A DNA stretch of 51,132 bases from Polyangium jinanense (GCF_028435365.1 NZ_JAGTJJ010000072.1:1-51132), one strand, 5' to 3'; shown: positions 1-9,815, counted from the first letter of the stretch. The notes: generated by a model not told the origin, from the sequence alone. Numbers and translations: made by a program.

Positions 1-1260
1 GTCGGTCGCGACGCACCCGCCCCCCACGTCGAGCCCGCGCATTTACGCGGTCGAGCGCGGTCACGGCCGCGAGACCTCGGGGAAGATTTCGACGCTCGCC
101 GCGCCGTCCGCCTCGATGCACGAGGCCAGCGAGCAGAGCGACGAGCACGAGGCCGGCGTCGAGCGCCGCGCCCCTCGATGGCCTCGGGGTCGGTCGCGAC
201 GCACCCGCCCCCCACGTCGAGCCCGCGGATCTACGCGGTCGAGCGCGGTTACAGCCGCGAGACCTCGGGGGAGATTTCGACGCTCGACCCTCGCCGCGCG
301 CCGCCTCGATGCACCCGCCCCCCACGTCGAGCCCGCGGATCTACGCGGTCGAGCGCGGTCATGGCCGCGAGACCTCGGGGGAGATTTCGACGCTCGACCC
401 TCGCCGCGCCGCCTCGATGCACGAGGCCGGCGAGCACGAGGCCCACGTCGAGCCCGAGGCCGACGAGCTAGGGCCGGCGAGCACGAGGCGCACGTCGAGC
501 GCCGCGCCCCTCGATGGCCCCGGGGTCGCCCCCCACGTCGAGCCCGCAGATCTACGCGGTCGAGCGCGGTCATGGCCGCGAGACCTCGGGGGAGATTTCG
601 ACGCTCGCCGCGCCGCCTCGATGGCCCCGGGGTCGGTCGCGACGCACCCGCCCCCCACGTCGAACCCGCGGATCTACGCGGTCGAGCGCGGTCACGGCCG
701 CGAGACCTCGGGGAAGATTTCGACGCTCGCCGCGCCGTCCGCCTCGATGCACGAGGCCGGCGAGCAGGGCGACGAGCACGAGGCGCACGTCGAGCGCTGC
801 GCCGCCTCGATGCACCCGCCCCCCGCGTCGAGCCCGCGGATTTACGCGGTCGAGCGCGGTCACGGCCGCGAGACCTCGGGGAAGATTTCGACGCTCGGCC
901 CTCGCCGCTCGCCGCGCCGCCTCGATGCCCGAGGCCGACGAGCACGAGGCCCACGTCGAGCCCGAGGCCGACGAGCTGGGGCCAGCGAGCACGCCCTCGG
1001 GGTCGGTCGCGACGCACCCGCCCCCCACTTCGAGCCCGCGGATCTACGCGGTTGAGCGCGGTCACGGCCGCGAGACCTCGGGGAAGATTTCGACGTTCGC
1101 CGCGCCGTCCGCCTCGATACCCGAGGCCGGCGTCGAGCGCCGCGCCCCTCGATGGCCTCGGGGTCGGTCGCGACGCACCCGCCCCCCACGTCGAGCCCGC
1201 GGATCTACGCGGTCGAGCGCGGTCAAGGGCTCGAAATCCCTGGGACGATTCTCCGGCCGG
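1..1260. repeat. GC-rich mosaic repeat array, family 1 (block 1)
   Basis: About seven copies of a core module of roughly 90 bp can be read here. Each copy runs from a CGACGCACCCGCC motif through GATCTACGCGGTCGAGCGCG to CGAGACCTCGGGG and AGATTTCGACGCTCG. Copies are separated by variable linkers built from short CTCGATGCACGAGGCC and GACGAGCACGAGGC pieces. The long open frames across the array are a GC artefact: spacing between modules is irregular and not a multiple of three. The last copy, at about 1195-1260, is visibly degenerate, so the array edge seems older than its centre. The array runs off the left end of the window. Function unknown. Confidence 0.85.
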
Positions 1261-1825
1261 CAAACCCCGAGGCAGACAAAATGCCCCGCGTCGAACCCCA
1301 GGCTGGGCTTCGATACACCACGGGCGCCGGGCCGAGCGGGGGGGCGAGGGCCAGGAGCTGCGGGCCCGCTAGCATGAGGGCCGAGGGCCAGGGCCGGGAG
1401 CTGCGGGCCCGCGAGCTCCCGCTTCGGGGCGGGAAGATGCGGCCTCGCGATCACGAGGGCGCCGCGAGCGCCGCTCCCCTCGCCCCAAACAGAAATGTGA
1501 TACAAGGCAACGGTGATGAAGCGCAGATTCACGCCTGCCTTTTGGGCACGTGGCGACGTGGCGTCCGCCTGGCTTGCCGCAACCGGGTGGAACGTCGGGA
1601 CTCGGCGAGCGCGGCGCGGAACGGTGAACATCCCCGCTCCGAAGGCCGGAGGGCTGTATGACCTCCATGATGTCGCATGTGTCGAGGGCGTCGGCGCGAG
1701 CGACATCGTCTCCCGTGTCCTCGGATGGGCGTCAGCGCAAGGGATTGACCAGGCCAGCACCGCTGCGGGGCCGGTCACCGAATAGCACGCTGTTTGGCAC
1801 ACAGACCACGTCATGAACACGTAAG
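1261..1825. other. Intergenic stretch between repeat array and TIR module
   Basis: This is 565 bases of unique, less repetitive DNA. Open frames exist (for example about 1516-1785 on the plus strand), but none has a recognisable domain or a convincing ribosome binding site. Nothing is called here. It may hold the promoter of the zinc-ribbon/TIR gene pair and decayed remnants of earlier cargo. Confidence 0.4.
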
Positions 1826-2377
1826 ATGGAACACGATACCACATTGCGCTTCATGGTCAGTCTTGCATGCGACACGCGGGAATTTTTCCGGTGGCAGTGC
1901 CCACATTGCGGGCTCGACTTTAAGTTAAAGGTTGATGCCGATGCCACGCAGGATGTTCTTGCAAGCTGGATGAGCCGATATCTCTCAACGCAGGGTGTAA
2001 AAGATCAGGACGACACCGAATCCATCACGGCCCCAACCCTGACAACGTGCCCGTACTGCGGCACAGCTTCGGAGCGGCAGGATTTTGTTCATCCCCAGGT
2101 CGCCCAATTCATCCGAGCCTTCGCATTCAGGGAAGTCGTCGAGCCACTCGTTACGAAGATGTTTCGTGACTTCGCCTCGGGCATCAAGTCGTCGAAGCAC
2201 CTCACCGTCAAAGCATCATTTTCTGAGGCGCGCGCACAACGACCCCTGTCCGGTCCTGAGCCTGACGATCAAGTGGTGATTCTGTGCCTGGCATGTCGGC
2301 AGGAGTTTACCGTAGAGGAAAGCTGGCGTGGGACCGTTGCGTGCCCAGGATGCCAGACCGTACTCGTCCCACAATAG
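1826..2377 (+). CDS. Zinc-ribbon protein upstream of TIR gene
   Basis: This 183-aa protein has three Cys-x2-Cys pairs that look like zinc knuckles: C25/C28 (CPHC), C75/C78 (CPYC), and C154/C157 with C173/C176 (CLAC and CPGC) near the C terminus. The middle (about 85-125) is probably helical. No catalytic motif is visible, so a nucleic-acid- or protein-binding role is inferred. The gene ends 14 bases before the TIR gene start on the same strand, which suggests co-transcription and a joint role, probably in defence. It is AT-richer than the flanking repeats, consistent with acquisition. A start at M10 is possible. I do not recognise a named family. Confidence 0.7.
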   Translation: MEHDTTLRFMVSLACDTREFFRWQCPHCGLDFKLKVDADATQDVLASWMSRYLSTQGVKDQDDTESITAPTLTTCPYCGTASERQDFVHPQVAQFIRAFAFREVVEPLVTKMFRDFASGIKSSKHLTVKASFSEARAQRPLSGPEPDDQVVILCLACRQEFTVEESWRGTVACPGCQTVLVPQ

Positions 2378-2391
2378 GATATAAGCTGACC

Positions 2392-3345
2392 ATGACGGAT
2401 CGAAAAACTATCGTTGATGCCCTCTCGGACTTCAAGCTAGCGCGAGACGCACTCGTACATGCGGGGGCCGACGAGTTTGCTCACCAACTCCAGGCATTCG
2501 TAAAGCAGCTCGACGGCAATCCTCTCTGCCGGAATGTAATCTCCGCCGTGCCATCCTTCGATGTTGAAGCATGGTGGTCGGCCCAGCTGGCCAAGCATCC
2601 CCAGGGATACCCGCAGTTCGACGTACTCGACTTGCCGACAGACAAGAATCAGCAGCTCGCGATCTTGATCGACCTTGCCCGCTCATTTGCATCCGGCGAC
2701 CCAAAGCAGACATCCGTGGATGGATTCGGGTCACTCTTCGGCAAGTACAAGCATTCCGAGGCAATCGCAATCACACAATCCCTTATCCTCCGCCCTCTAG
2801 CCGAGGAGCTTACGCGCAGACTGCGTGATGCGGCAGCGCTCGCAAACCCGGATATCCGAGAACTAGCCGGTGTGCCGTTGTCCAGAATCCCAAAGGAGGC
2901 TGAGGTGCGCATCTTCTTGAGCCACAAGTGGGCAAATAAGCCGATGGTTCGGCGATTTCACAGTGCGCTACAACAGATTGGCTTCACGCCATGGCTGGAC
3001 GAAGAAGCGGTTACGGCGGGACAAGTCCTGCACCGTGCGCTCGACGATGGCATGAGTGAATCCTGTGCAGCGGTTTTCTTTGTGACACCCGAGTTTCGTG
3101 ATGACCGCTGGATCAGCCAGGAAGTCGACCTCGCAGTCCACCGAACGATCGAGCAAGGGGACCGTTTCCGCATTATTACGCTTGTATTCGGGGACGCCGA
3201 AGTGCCGCGCCCGCTACAGCGGTATGTGTATGCCAAGATTGAACACGAACTGGACGGTCTGCGCGAGATTGTACGTGCGCTGCCTATCGAGCTTGGCCCC
3301 CCCCGTTGGAAGGAGTCAGTGACGGACGCGAAGAAACGTGCCTAA
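2392..3345 (+). CDS. TIR-domain protein (putative defence NADase or effector)
   Basis: This is a 317-aa protein. Residues 1 to about 165 form an unrecognised, probably helical N-terminal region. A TIR domain spans about 171-300: a RIFLSHKW strand opens it, PWLDEEAV is the second-strand region, and DRWISQEVDLA carries the Glu (E244) at the place of the catalytic NADase Glu of TIR enzymes. TIR proteins in bacteria commonly cleave NAD+ or make signalling nucleotides during phage defence; that activity is inferred. ATG 2392 was chosen rather than the longer GTG 2284 frame because the latter overlaps the upstream gene by about 90 bases. It probably forms a two-gene unit with the zinc-ribbon gene. 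A perfect hairpin follows the stop. Confidence 0.8.
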   Translation: MTDRKTIVDALSDFKLARDALVHAGADEFAHQLQAFVKQLDGNPLCRNVISAVPSFDVEAWWSAQLAKHPQGYPQFDVLDLPTDKNQQLAILIDLARSFASGDPKQTSVDGFGSLFGKYKHSEAIAITQSLILRPLAEELTRRLRDAAALANPDIRELAGVPLSRIPKEAEVRIFLSHKWANKPMVRRFHSALQQIGFTPWLDEEAVTAGQVLHRALDDGMSESCAAVFFVTPEFRDDRWISQEVDLAVHRTIEQGDRFRIITLVFGDAEVPRPLQRYVYAKIEHELDGLREIVRALPIELGPPRWKESVTDAKKRA

Positions 3346-3362
3346 CTTTGCCCTGGTGCTGA

Positions 3363-3384
3363 CGGGCGGGGTGTACCCCGCCCG
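3363..3384 (+). terminator. Hairpin after TIR gene
   Basis: A perfect 10-bp inverted repeat (CGGGCGGGGT / ACCCCGCCCG) with a 2-base loop lies 17 bases after the TIR stop codon. There is no U-tract, so it is a hairpin that may end or stabilise the transcript rather than a textbook intrinsic terminator. Confidence 0.5.
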
Positions 3385-3420
3385 CAGCAGACCGCAGGGT
3401 TAGCTCAGACTGGCATCGAG

Positions 3421-6060
3421 ACGGCCCCGTCACGATGCCCCGCCCCCACGCAGGGCTTTGGCACTTTCCCGGTCGAATGCGGTCCGGGGCCGCGGGGTCT
3501 CGCGAAGATTTCCACCGTCCGACCGGCGTCGAGCCGAGGGCCGGGAGCGCCGGGAGCTGCGGGCTGGCGAGCACGAGGGCGCGGCGAGCGTCGCCCGGCT
3601 CGATACCGTGGCCCTCGGGGTCGGTCGCGACCCATGTCCGACTGCTGCGTTTTCGCCGTTGAGCGCGGTCAGGGTCGCGAGACCTCGGGGAAGATTTCGA
3701 CGCTCGACGCGCCGCGCCGCCTCGATGCACCCGCCCCCCGCGTCGAGCCCGCGGATTTACGCGGTCGAGCGCGGTCACGGCCGCGAGACCTCGGGGAAGA
3801 TTTCGACGCTCGCCGCGCCGGCCGCCTCGATGCCCGAGGCCGACGAGCACGAGGCCCACGTCGAATGCCACCGCCTCGATGCACGAGGCCGACGTGCACG
3901 AGGCCCACGTCGAGCGCCGCGCCCCTCGATGCACGAGGCCCACGTCGAATGCCGCGCCGCCTCGATGCACGAGGCCGATGAGCACGAGGCCCACGTCGAA
4001 TGCCGCCGCCTCGATGCACGAGGCCCACGTCGAATGCCGCGCCGCCTCGATGCACGAGGCCCACGTCGAATGCCGCCGCCTCGATGCACGAGGCCGACGA
4101 GCACGAGACCCACGTCGAGCGCCGCGCCGCCTCGATGCACGAGGCCGACGAGCACGAGGCCCACGTCGAGCGCCGCGCCCCTCGATGCACGAGGCCCACG
4201 TCGAATACCGCCGCCTCGATGCACGAGGCCGACGAGCACGAGGCCCATGTCGAATGCCGCCGCCTCGATGCACAAGGCCGACGAGCACGAGGCCAACGTC
4301 GAATGCCGCCGCCTCGATGCACGAGGCCAATGAGCACGAGGCAGGCGTCGAGCGCCGCGCCCCTCGATGCCCGGCCGCCTCGCTGTACGAGGCCGACGAG
4401 CTGGGGCAGGTGTCGAGCCCCGCGCCCGTCGATGCACGAGGCCCACGTCGAATGCCGCGCCGCCTCGATGCACGAGGCCGACGAGCACACGGCCGGCGTC
4501 GAGCGCCGCGCCCCTCGATGCACGAGGCCCACGTCGAATGCCGCGCCCGTCGATGCACGAGGCCCACGTCGAGCGCCGCGCCCGTCGATGCACGAGGCCC
4601 ACGTCGAATGCCGCCGCCTCGATGCACGAGGCCGACGAGCACGAGGCAGGCGTCGAGCGCCGCGCCCGTCGATGCACGAGGCCCACGTCGAATGCCGCCG
4701 CCTCGATGCACGAGGCCGACGAGCACGAGGCAGGCGTCGAGCGCCGCGTCCGTCGATGCACGAGGCCCACGACGAATGCCGCGCCGCCTCGATGCACGAG
4801 GCCGACGAGCTGGGGCAGGCGTCAAGCGCCGCGCCCCTCGATGCACGAGGCCGACGAGCACGAGGCCCACGTCGAATGCCGCCGCCTCGATGCACGAGGC
4901 TGACGTCGAGCGCTGCGCCGCCTCGATGCCCGAGGCCGACGAGCACACGGCCGGCGTCGAGCGCCGCGCCCCTCGATGCACGAGGCCCACGTCGAATGCC
5001 GCGCCGCCTCGATGCACGAGGCCGACGAGCACGCGATCGGCGCGCCATGCTCGCCGGGGGGTCGGTCGCGATGCACCCGCCCCCCACGTCAAGCCCGCGG
5101 ATCTACGCGGTCGAGCGCGGTCATGGCCGCGAGACCTCGGGGGAGATTTCCACGCTCGCCGCTCGCCGCTCGCCGCGCGCCGCCTCGATGCCCGAGGCCG
5201 ACGAGCACGAGGCCCACGTCGAGCCTGAGGCCGACAAGCTGGGGCCGGCGAGCACGAGGCCCACGTCGAGCGCCACGCCCCTCGATGCCCGAGGCCGACG
5301 AGCAGGAGGCGCACCCGCCCCCCACGTCGAGCCCGCGGATTTACGCGGTCGAGCGCGGTCATGGCCGCGAGACCTCGGGGGAGATTTTGACGCTCGACGC
5401 TCGCCGCGCCGCCTCGATGCACGAGGCCGACGAGCACGAGGCCGGCGTCGTGCGCCGTCCCTCGATGGCCTCGGGGTCGGTCGCGACGCACCCGCCCCCC
5501 ACGTCGAGCCCGCGGATTTACGCGGTCGAGCGCGGTCATGGCCGCGAGACCTCGGGGGAGATTTCACCACTCGCCGCGCCGTTCGCCTCGATGCACGAGG
5601 CCGACGAGCACGAGGTCGACGTCGAGCGCTCCGCCGCCTCGATGCACGCGGCCGACGAGCCCGGGGCTCGCGTAGAGCCCGAGGCCGGCGAGCTGGGGCC
5701 GTCCGGCGAGCCCGAGGCCGACGTCGAGCGCTGCGCCACCTCGATGCACGAGGCCGACGAGCACGAGGCCCGCGTTGAGCCCGAGGCCGGCGAGCTGGGG
5801 CCAACGTCCGGCGAGCCCGAGGCCGACGTCGAGCGCTGCGCCGCCTCGATGCACGAGGCCGACGAGCACGAGACCCACGTCGAGCGCCGCGCCCCTCGAT
5901 GCACGAGGCCGACGAGCACGAGGCCCGCGTCGAGCCCGAGGCCGGCGAGCTGGGGCCGGCGTTCGGCGAGCACGAGGCCGACGTCGAGCGCTGCGCCGCC
6001 TCGATGCACGAGGCCGACGAGCACGAGGCAGGCGTCGAGCGCCGTGCACCCTCCCACGGG
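3421..6060. repeat. GC-rich mosaic repeat array, family 1 (block 2)
   Basis: This is the longest array. It opens with a degenerate core module (about 3430-3520) and contains good core modules near 3640-3700, 3740-3810, 5065-5160, 5305-5395 and 5480-5565. From about 3840 to 5040 the core is absent and a short module is reiterated: CTCGATGCACGAGGCC, optional GACGAGCACGAGGC, then CCACGTCGA plus GCGCC or ATGCCGC. Spacings between successive GATGCACGAG motifs include 34, 36, 49 and 50 bases, so the frame is not kept and the array is not a repeat protein. No gene is called in it. Confidence 0.85.
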
Positions 6061-6087
6061 GTGCCATCGTGATGACGTATCAGGGTG

Positions 6088-6230
6088 TTCCGGGGGTTCG
6101 TTCATCCGTTCCGGAATCGTTCCGGAATCGTTCTGAACCCCCTCGAAAGGGGTCTTTCGGTGCGCTTGAAGAGGGGAGCGGCGAGGGGCGACCCCTGAAA
6201 ATCCGCGGAAATCCAGGGGTCGCCTGCTAG
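6088..6230. repeat. Three-hairpin structured element, copy 1
   Basis: An element of about 140 bp, also found at 10870-11012. It has a long stem (GGGGGTTC at 6092-6099 with GAACCCCC at 6135-6142) enclosing direct repeats of CGTTCCGGAAT, whose TTCCGGAA core is palindromic. A short CCCC-TCGAAA-GGGG hairpin follows (6139-6152), then a perfect 10-bp stem GCGACCCCTG / CAGGGGTCGC (6188-6197 and 6214-6223). Keeping three hairpins in both copies suggests selection on structure: a small mobile element, a REP-like unit or an RNA. It sits between two family-1 blocks. Confidence 0.7.
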
Positions 6231-6239
6231 GGTGTTCCT

Positions 6240-6870
6240 CCGCCCCCCACGTCGAGCGCCGCGCCTCTCGATGCCCGAGGCCGACGAGCACGAGGCCGAC
6301 GTCGAATGCTGCGCCGCCTCGATGCACGAGGCCGACGAGTACGAGGCCCACGTCGAGCGCCGCGCCCCTCGATGGCCTCGGGGTCGGTCGGGACACACCC
6401 GCCCCCCGCGTCGAGCCCGCGGATTTATGCGGTCGAGCGCGGTTACGGCCGCGAGACCTCGGGGGAGATTTCGACGCTCGCCGCGCCGCCCGAGGCCGGC
6501 GAGCTCGTCGCGCCCCTCGATCTCCCCCGCCCCCCACGTCGAGCCCGCGGATTTACGCGGTCGAGCGCGGTCACGGCCGCGAGACCTCGGGGAAGAGTTC
6601 GACGCTCGACGCGCTTCGCGCCGCCTCGATGCACGGCCGACGAGCACGAGGCGCACGTCGAGCCCGAGGCCGACGAGCTGGGGCCGGCGTCCAGGGCGAC
6701 GAGCCCGAGGCCGGCGTCGAGCGCCGCGCCGCCTCGATGGCCGAGGCTCACGAACACGAGGCGCATGCCAAAGCGCCGCACCCCTCGATCGCCTCGCGGT
6801 GGATCACGGCGCACCCGCCCCCACGTCGGGGCCTGCTGATGTACGCGGTCGAGCGCGGTCGCGGTCCCTA
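6240..6870. repeat. GC-rich mosaic repeat array, family 1 (block 3)
   Basis: Two good core modules (about 6385-6480 and 6520-6610) plus short linker modules, ending in a degenerate copy (about 6790-6870) in which the conserved CGGTCGAGCGCGGTC string is still visible. The array resumes directly after the three-hairpin element, so that element appears to be inserted in, or to bound, the array. No coding sequence is supported. Confidence 0.8.
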
Positions 6871-7008
6871 GATTTCAGATTTGCAGAGCAAAGGGCGCTA
6901 CGAACCCCACACGGCGAGGGGTATGCCCGGATCGTTGTTGCGATGCGCCGTTCGGTGGGCGCGCCTTCTCACCATCGATGTTCGAGCACTGAGCGCGGGG
7001 ACGTCGCA

Positions 7009-8247
7009 TTAATTGGGCGGACAGTCATTCCCTTTCGAGATCTCGGTCCGCGATAAAAGCCTGCCATCGGACCTGAAGACAAGACAAGTCGGCACTCTCG
7101 ACGGGCTGCTTTGAAAGGGCGGATCGACGTACGTTATGCAGCGAAGCGCGCGAGATCCATCGGGGGCGACGCTTGCCAGAGAGCACTTGTCGAAGCCCGT
7201 CCGCTTGGTCCGGCCTTCCCCATCGAACCAACCTTGGTAATTCTTGCGGAGCTGCTCAGCGTCCACGTTCCGCGCCATGAAAAAGCGACGGGTCGGAAGT
7301 GCATGACAGGCGATGATGCGTTCCACGTCGCGCGAGTCGATCGCCGATTGATACGTCCCCAGCCATGTTCGCTCGGGCTGTCCTAAAATCTCCATGGGCA
7401 TGCCGATCGCGGTGGACGTGCCGATCGCGGTGGACGTGCCGATCGCGGTGGACGTGCCGATCGCGGTGGACGTGCCGATCGCGGTGGACGTGCCGATCGG
7501 GGCGGACGTGCCGATCGGGGCGGACGTGCCGGAAACGCTGGGCGACAACGACGAGAGCGTGGAGAGCACAACGATCACGGTCACAAGCACGAAAATGCAG
7601 GCCGCCAATACGATGATAACGGCGCCCCTCGTCCCGGAGGATCCGCTCGTGCTCGTGGCGCTCAATGGCGCGCCCGGACTGGCGGACTGGACCACGAGCC
7701 CACTCGATCCGCCTGTTAGAATTGGCGATGCAGCAACGGCGCGGGGTTCATTACTTCCCGTATCGAACGCTGGTGCCGTTCCGAGCGTGGGCGGCCCGGC
7801 CAGTCGACCATGGAGAGCCTTGAGCAATTCCTGGTAAGACTCTTCAGAATAGGGCTCACCTCTCAGGTCGATATAGGCATTTCCCAGGAGGAAGCTCGGT
7901 GCAGCGGACTTCCACTCGCCCTTGCGCAGAACGGGAATGAACTTACGGTGATTGGATCTCGTAAACACCTCGGCGGTGATGATCCCCCCCTCGTATCCGA
8001 CGCCGCCTTGTCTATCGTCGGATTTGGCCTTGTACTTCGGGGTGCAAATGAGAAGGACGAAATCGTTCGCGCGGATGGCCCGCTCCATGAACGCCGGCAA
8101 TGGGTCGCCGGGCGCGACGTGCCATTGATCAATTTGTACGTCGACCCCGCCCTCTTTGCGGAGACGCGTGGCGAGATCGCGCACCCACGCCTTTACATCG
8201 TCCTCCCACGCGTACGAGATGAAGGCCGTCGGCGTTCTGCCGGTCAC
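7009..8247 (-). CDS. SEFIR-domain membrane protein
   Basis: This is a 412-aa protein. Residues 5-165 match the SEFIR/TIR-like fold: TAFISYAWEDD at the start, DVQIDQWHVAPGD, VLLICTPKYK and GVGYEGGIITAEVF. A single hydrophobic segment (about 208-230) would anchor it in the membrane. It is followed by a low-complexity Gly-Thr-Ser-Ala-Ile repeat (about 240-283) encoded by an 18-bp minisatellite. The rest (about 290-412) is an unrecognised domain with Cys residues, probably extracytoplasmic. The start is GTG with AAGGAG 9 bases upstream. SEFIR domains in bacteria are known in defence and cell-death proteins; a sensor on one side of the membrane linked to a SEFIR effector on the other is inference. 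Flanked by repeat arrays on both sides. Confidence 0.8.
   Translation of the reverse strand: MTGRTPTAFISYAWEDDVKAWVRDLATRLRKEGGVDVQIDQWHVAPGDPLPAFMERAIRANDFVLLICTPKYKAKSDDRQGGVGYEGGIITAEVFTRSNHRKFIPVLRKGEWKSAAPSFLLGNAYIDLRGEPYSEESYQELLKALHGRLAGPPTLGTAPAFDTGSNEPRAVAASPILTGGSSGLVVQSASPGAPLSATSTSGSSGTRGAVIIVLAACIFVLVTVIVVLSTLSSLSPSVSGTSAPIGTSAPIGTSTAIGTSTAIGTSTAIGTSTAIGTSTAIGMPMEILGQPERTWLGTYQSAIDSRDVERIIACHALPTRRFFMARNVDAEQLRKNYQGWFDGEGRTKRTGFDKCSLASVAPDGSRALRCITYVDPPFQSSPSRVPTCLVFRSDGRLLSRTEISKGNDCPPN
7403..7528. repeat. 18-bp minisatellite inside SEFIR gene
   Basis: Five exact copies of CCGATCGCGGTGGACGTG are followed by two variant copies CCGATCGGGGCGGACGTG, with no spacers. The unit is in frame and encodes a 6-residue linker repeat on the minus strand. 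Copy number change would alter linker length without breaking the frame. Confidence 0.95.
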
Positions 8248-8384
8248 GTGTCGAATCTCCTTATTGATAATGGTCGGCCGATGACAGCGGGGGACTCCCC
8301 CGGGGCGGGCCCTTGCTCTTCTGGAGCCATAAGAGATGAACTACACATAGTTCGTCGCGCACGCAACAAAACCTTAGTCTCAGG

Positions 8385-9190
8385 CCGAGCACGAGGCCCG
8401 CGTCGAGCGGTGGGCCGCCGCGATGCCCGGGGCCGATGAGTACGAGGCAGGCGTCGAGCGCCCCGCCGACTCGATGCACGAGGCCGACGAGCACGAGATC
8501 GGCGCGCCCTGCTCGCCGGGATCGGTCGCAACGCACCCGCCCCCCGCGTCGAGCCCGCGGATTTACGCGGTCGAGCGCGGTCACGGCCGCGAGATTTCGG
8601 GGAAGATTTCGCCGCTCGACGCGCGCCGCGCCGCCTCGATGCACGGCCGACGAGCACGAGGCGCACGTCGAGCCCGAGGCCGACGAGCTGGGGTCGGCGT
8701 CGAGCGCCGCGCCGCCTCGATGCACGAGGCCGACGAGCACGAGATCGGCGCGCCCTGCTCGCCGGGGTCGGTCGCAACGCACCCGCCCCCCGCGTCGAGC
8801 CCGCGGATTTACGCGGTCGAGCGCGATCACGGCCGCGAGACCTCGGAGGAGATTTCGCCGCTCGCCGCCCGCCGCGCCGCATCAATGCACGAGGCCGGCG
8901 AGCAGGGCGACGAGCACGAGGCGCACGTCGAGCGCTACGCCCCTCGATGGCCCCGGGGTCGGTCGCGACGCACCCGCCTCCCACGTCGAGCCCGCGGATT
9001 TACGCGGTCGAGCGCGGTCACGGCCGCGAGACCTTGGGGGAGATTTGGACGCTCGCCGCTCGCCGCGCCGCCTCGATGCCCGAGGTTGGCGAGCCAGAGG
9101 CGAGCGTCGAGCGCCGCGCCGCCTTTATGCACGAGGCCGACGAGCTGGGGCCGATGTCCAGGGCGACGAGCACGAGGCGCGCCCCCCTCG
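8385..9190. repeat. GC-rich mosaic repeat array, family 1 (block 4)
   Basis: Three core modules (about 8525-8615, 8765-8860 and 8960-9055) with linkers. The linker GACGAGCACGAGATCGGCGC occurs twice in near-identical context (about 8480 and 8728), pointing to recent duplication of a unit of about 250 bp. The array ends within about 10 bases of the stop codon of the minus-strand gene at 9198, so repeat and cargo abut tightly. About 140 bases of non-repeat DNA separate it from the SEFIR gene start and hold that gene's promoter. Confidence 0.8.
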
Positions 9191-9197
9191 GACGCGC

Positions 9198-9815
9198 TCA
9201 ATTCATCTTTCGCAGCCTTTCCGGCTCGACGTTCGGAAGCACTCGAAACCGACCATTCCCAGCGAAATCTACCACGCGAGGCCCGCGCAAAGCCTGCTGT
9301 AGATGCATCAAGCCGCTCGCTTGCCCTTCCGTGCTGACGACGAAACCGAGCATGGACCAATGCTTCGCCTCGTCCTCGCTGGCGTACGGCATCACGACAA
9401 GCTCGCATCCAGCGGCAAAGGACGCGCAGAGTCGGCGGACCACAGCCAAGTCGACATTTCGTTTCCGATAGGCGTCATCAATCGACATCTCTGCGATATA
9501 AAATAGGTCGGTACCGTGCCCCTGGTCGTACTCATCCTTGAACCAATCCTCATCAAAGTAGACCGGATAAAGCGCCTCGAATTCGGCCCCCTCCGCGTCG
9601 AGCGCATCGAGCAGGGAAACGTTGCACTGTGCAGCTTCGCCTACGTGGATGATCGCGACGAGCGCGCTACCGATGTCCGTTTCGTCGTCGTCCTCGCATT
9701 CGTCATCATCGTTGCCGCTCGACTCGTAGACGATGCAGTGGAGCCACGTGATAAGCCCCCTGTCTTCGTTCGGTTCGCCGACAGCCAGGTTTCCTACGAT
9801 ACGGATCCCGAACAT
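9198..9815 (-). CDS. GNAT-like acetyltransferase family protein
   Basis: This is a 205-aa protein. The N-terminal half is acidic, with a run of Asp/Glu (about 34-46) typical of low-complexity loops. The segment IAEMSIDDAYRKRNVDLAVV (about 120-140) resembles motif A of GNAT N-acetyltransferases (acceptor strand, then an R-x-x-x-x pyrophosphate loop and helix), followed by a VVMPYA strand and a GF-containing C-terminal part. The loop lacks the usual Gly residues, so activity is uncertain. Base composition is clearly AT-richer than the flanking repeats. It lies alone between two repeat arrays and its substrate cannot be inferred. Confidence 0.55.
   Translation of the reverse strand: MFGIRIVGNLAVGEPNEDRGLITWLHCIVYESSGNDDDECEDDDETDIGSALVAIIHVGEAAQCNVSLLDALDAEGAEFEALYPVYFDEDWFKDEYDQGHGTDLFYIAEMSIDDAYRKRNVDLAVVRRLCASFAAGCELVVMPYASEDEAKHWSMLGFVVSTEGQASGLMHLQQALRGPRVVDFAGNGRFRVLPNVEPERLRKMN

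Noticed and set aside
61..1263. Long open frames in every reading frame of the repeat arrays, up to 751 residues
   Set aside because: They result from very high GC and absence of stops; module spacing is not a multiple of three and no frame keeps a constant peptide repeat.
3838..5040. CRISPR-like array of short repeats
   Set aside because: Repeats are contiguous or separated by other repeat pieces, spacers are not unique or of constant length, and no cas genes are present.
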